Below are positions 59,053 to 60,733 of a DNA stretch of 60,733 nt, piece after piece. Position 1 is the stretch's first letter; every line of letters starts with the position of its first letter. The notes under the pieces are model-generated. The model searched no databases. It saw only the letters and a list, made by a program, of their open reading frames with translations, and was not told the origin of the DNA. Source of the stretch: Isoptericola cucumis (GTDB lineage: Bacteria > Actinomycetota > Actinomycetes > Actinomycetales > Cellulomonadaceae); contig NZ_BMDG01000019.1 of assembly GCF_014635665.1 (NCBI RefSeq), forward strand, positions 1 through 60,733, in the 5' to 3' direction. The position numbers were made by a program, and so were the translations under genes.

Positions 59053-59964
59053 TCAGCCGTGCCGCGACGCGGCGCCGGCCACGAGCTGCCACATCTCGTC
59101 GTTCCCGCACTCTGCGGTGATCTCGGCCGTCGCCCGGGCGGCGGCGAAGAAGTCGTCGACGATCGGTGAGGTGCGCGACGCCGCCATCGCGACGAACACC
59201 TGGTCGGGCGCGAGGTCCGGGACGGGCACGTAGCTGATGTCCGGGCGCGAGTAGAAGACGGTCTCCGACCGTGCCACGAAGGAGATGCCGCGCCCCGCCG
59301 CGACGTGCTCGAGCTTCTCCTCCACCCCGCGAGCACGCAGCCCGGAGTCGGGGTGCGGGCGCCTGGTGGGCTGTGTGCTCGCGCCGGCGTGCCAGACCAG
59401 CGGCTCACCGGCCAGGTCGGCCTCGCCGATCTCCTCCTTGCCCGCCAACCGGTGGTCGGTGGGCAGCACCACCATGAGCGGCTCGGTGTAGAGCGGGCTC
59501 AGCCGCAGGCCGGTCTCGTCGACGGGCAGGCGCACGAAGCCGACGTCCACGCGCCCGTCGAGCAGCATCGGGGCCTGGTCGTCCCACTCCATGCGCTGCA
59601 CGTCCACGACCACATCCGGATGCTGGGTCCCGAACTCCCGGGCCGCCGGGATGACCGGGATGCCGGCGCGGAAGCCGACCACCAGCCGCCGGCCGCCGCG
59701 CGCCGCCGCGGACACCCGGTGCCGGACGGCGTGCGCGGAGGCGAGCAGCGGACCGGCGTCGTCCAGCAGCTGCCGGCCCGCGTCGGTGAGCGTCACGCCG
59801 TGGCTGTCCCGGACGAACAGCGGGGCGCTGAGCTCCTTCTCGAGTGCGCGGATCTGGCGGCTGAGCACCGGCTGCGCGATGTGCAGCCCGTCCGCCGCGC
59901 GGCCGAAGTGCAGCGTGTCGGCGACGGCGACGAAGTAGCGCAGCTTGCGCAGGTCCAGATCCAT
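59053..59964 (-). CDS. LysR-family transcriptional regulator
   Basis: This 303-aa regulator has an N-terminal HTH (LRKLRYFVAVADTLHFGRAADGLHIAQPVLSRQIRALEKE) and a periplasmic-binding-like effector domain (about 90-295). GGGAGG lies 4 bases before the ATG. It is divergent from the F420-dependent reductase gene, whose operator region (60058-60109) it probably reads. The effector is unknown. Confidence 0.9.
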   Translation of the reverse strand: MDLDLRKLRYFVAVADTLHFGRAADGLHIAQPVLSRQIRALEKELSAPLFVRDSHGVTLTDAGRQLLDDAGPLLASAHAVRHRVSAAARGGRRLVVGFRAGIPVIPAAREFGTQHPDVVVDVQRMEWDDQAPMLLDGRVDVGFVRLPVDETGLRLSPLYTEPLMVVLPTDHRLAGKEEIGEADLAGEPLVWHAGASTQPTRRPHPDSGLRARGVEEKLEHVAAGRGISFVARSETVFYSRPDISYVPVPDLAPDQVFVAMAASRTSPIVDDFFAAARATAEITAECGNDEMWQLVAGAASRHG

Positions 59965-60057
59965 GGGGCCTCCCGGCGGGGCAATGTCCTCAAGGTATCA
60001 CCGGCGCTGAAAAGGGTCTTGGACACCCGCTCGGGCCAATGGCACCGTTCATGGGGC

Positions 60058-60109
60058 GGAATGAATTCGGCGGAAGAATTTCCGGATCGATATCCGAGAA
60101 GAACATTCC
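60058..60109. promoter_or_regulatory. nested palindromic operator region
   Basis: TTC-N7-GAA (60066-60078) is a LysR T-N11-A motif. Around it lie GGAATG/CATTCC arms (60058-60063 and 60104-60109), GGAA-N4-TTCC (60072-60083) and CGGAT-N4-ATCCG (60083-60096). The block is clearly AT-richer than its surroundings. Confidence 0.55.
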
Positions 60110-60148
60110 TGAACCACACGTCGCGAGCACAGGAAGAGAGCAGCTCTC

Positions 60149-60646
60149 ATGAGCAACATCACCCTCATCGGTACGGGGAACATGGCCCGCGCCCTCGGCA
60201 CACGCGCGGTCGCGGGAGGCGACACCGTCGAGATCATGGGACGCGACCAGTCCCGGGCCGAAGACCTCGCCCAGGCACTGGGCGGCGGTGCGACGGCCGG
60301 CAAGTGGGGTGCCGTCCCGGCCGGGGACATCGTCGTCACGGCCCTCCTCGCCGACGCGGTCGTCCCGGTCGTCGCCGAGTACGGCGACGCCCTCGCGGGC
60401 AAGGTCGTCGTCGACATCAGCAACCCTTTCAACGCCGCGTTCGACGGCCTCGTCCACGGCGAGGAGACGTCGGTCGCGCAGGAGGCCGCCACGGTGGCAC
60501 CGGCCGGCACCAGCGTGGTGAAGGCCTTCAACACCATCTTCCGGAATGTCCTGGAGAACGGCACTCCCACCGTCTTCATGGCCGGTGACGATGCGCAGGC
60601 AAAGGGGCTCTTCGCAGATGAGGGGGGTCAGGGTCTGTCTGATTAA
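60149..60646 (+). CDS. NADPH-dependent F420 reductase-like protein, truncated by insertion
   Basis: The first 150 or so codons encode an F420H2:NADP oxidoreductase-like Rossmann protein: ITLIGTGNMARALGTRAVAGGDTVEIMGRD, DIVVTALLADAVVPVV, VVDISNPFNAAFDGL and VVKAFNTIF. Family members are about 205-220 aa; here the reading ends at 165, with GLFADEGGQGLSD as foreign tail. The last bases match a mobile-element end, so the native C-terminal third is lost. LysR divergent at 59053-59964 probably controlled it. Confidence 0.75.
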   Translation: MSNITLIGTGNMARALGTRAVAGGDTVEIMGRDQSRAEDLAQALGGGATAGKWGAVPAGDIVVTALLADAVVPVVAEYGDALAGKVVVDISNPFNAAFDGLVHGEETSVAQEAATVAPAGTSVVKAFNTIFRNVLENGTPTVFMAGDDAQAKGLFADEGGQGLSD

Positions 60647-60733
60647 CGGTGGGTGGGTCTCGGCCTGACACGCCGAGCAAGGCTTGGCGGGAAGCAGGCA
60701 GAGTGACCGAGATCATCGAGCCCGTGACGCTCG
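60621..60733 (+). mobile_element. left end of an insertion element (partial)
   Basis: From about 60621 the sequence stops resembling a reductase gene. It has a 60-bp non-coding leader with tandem TGGG(T) and then a GTG-initiated frame at 60703. The breakpoint is estimated from protein homology by eye; terminal inverted repeats and target duplication cannot be checked because the other end is outside the window. The family is not assigned. Confidence 0.5.
60703..60733 (+). CDS. 5' end of a probable transposase
   Basis: GTG 60703 begins the frame VTEIIEPVTL and runs off the window after 10 codons. The assignment as transposase rests on its place just inside a sequence that interrupts another gene. 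Confidence 0.4.
   Translation, partial: MTEIIEPVTL

Noticed and set aside
1-60733. tRNA, rRNA, riboswitch or CRISPR array
   Set aside because: None was recognised on either strand by eye; small RNAs without a protein-like signal could be missed.
60621-60733. Assignment of the mobile element to the IS256 family
   Set aside because: Only 10 codons of the putative transposase and one end are visible, so the family is not named.

Overview
The window comes from a high-GC Gram-positive bacterium of the Actinomycetota. The evidence is very GC-rich coding DNA, GTG and TTG starts, a ctaC-ctaD-ctaF terminal oxidase operon, polyphosphate glucokinase, DUF3043, DUF4191 and DUF808 proteins, an actinobacterial glnA-glnE-glnA2 arrangement, and many promoters of the TANNNT-N6-start (leaderless) type. 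Gene content and order suggest Micrococcales of the Cellulomonadaceae or Promicromonosporaceae kind (inference; no database was consulted). No tRNA, rRNA or CRISPR array was seen.

Region 1 (1-10 kb): end of an unknown gene, an LppX/LprG-like lipoprotein, then ctaC-ctaD-ctaF on the minus strand. These face a sulfur-transfer pair: a cysteine-desulfurase-like protein that lacks the PLP lysine, overlapping a TusA-like protein. ErpA, a shrunken glycerate-kinase-like protein, quinolinate synthase (nadA), a DJ-1/PfpI protein and a thioesterase follow. Region 2 (10-21.4 kb): VOC protein/M20 peptidase, DUF3043, aldo/keto reductase, a YczE membrane protein divergent from a MocR regulator, pyrD with three small partners, and leucyl aminopeptidase. 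Region 3 (21.4-36.5 kb): the lipoyl block. sucB (E2 with two near-identical lipoyl domains), lipB, lipA and DUF4191 are interrupted by accessory genes: a pseudokinase, a Gfo/Idh/MocA oxidoreductase, a large secreted M14 peptidase, an MMPL transporter with a divergent MarR regulator, and an MFS transporter. Region 4 (36.5-42.4 kb): a five-gene sugar-uptake operon (ROK regulator, oxidoreductase, two permeases, binding protein; no ATPase) between RDD and glnA. Region 5 (42.5-56 kb): nitrogen metabolism. glnA (with a full GlnR-like box and the adenylylation tyrosine), a two-ATPase/two-permease ABC operon, DUF808, glnE, glnA2 and panB. Region 6 (56-60.7 kb): a small SPOR-like protein divergent from ppgK, a STAS protein, tandem universal stress protein, PNPOx-like protein, LysR regulator and an F420-dependent reductase gene cut short by an insertion whose transposase starts at the window edge.

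The most striking sequence-level signal is promoter architecture. About 18 genes have a -10 hexamer exactly 6-8 nt before the start codon, so their mRNAs should be leaderless, and many form divergent pairs with very short gaps. In the extreme case (56057-56083) two CAGGAT boxes lie back to back with 3 bp between them. In the lipoyl block, three -10 boxes overlap the stop codon of the gene in front. Other leads are the lysine-less desulfurase, the degenerate kinase, the missing lpd next to sucB and the insertion at the right edge.
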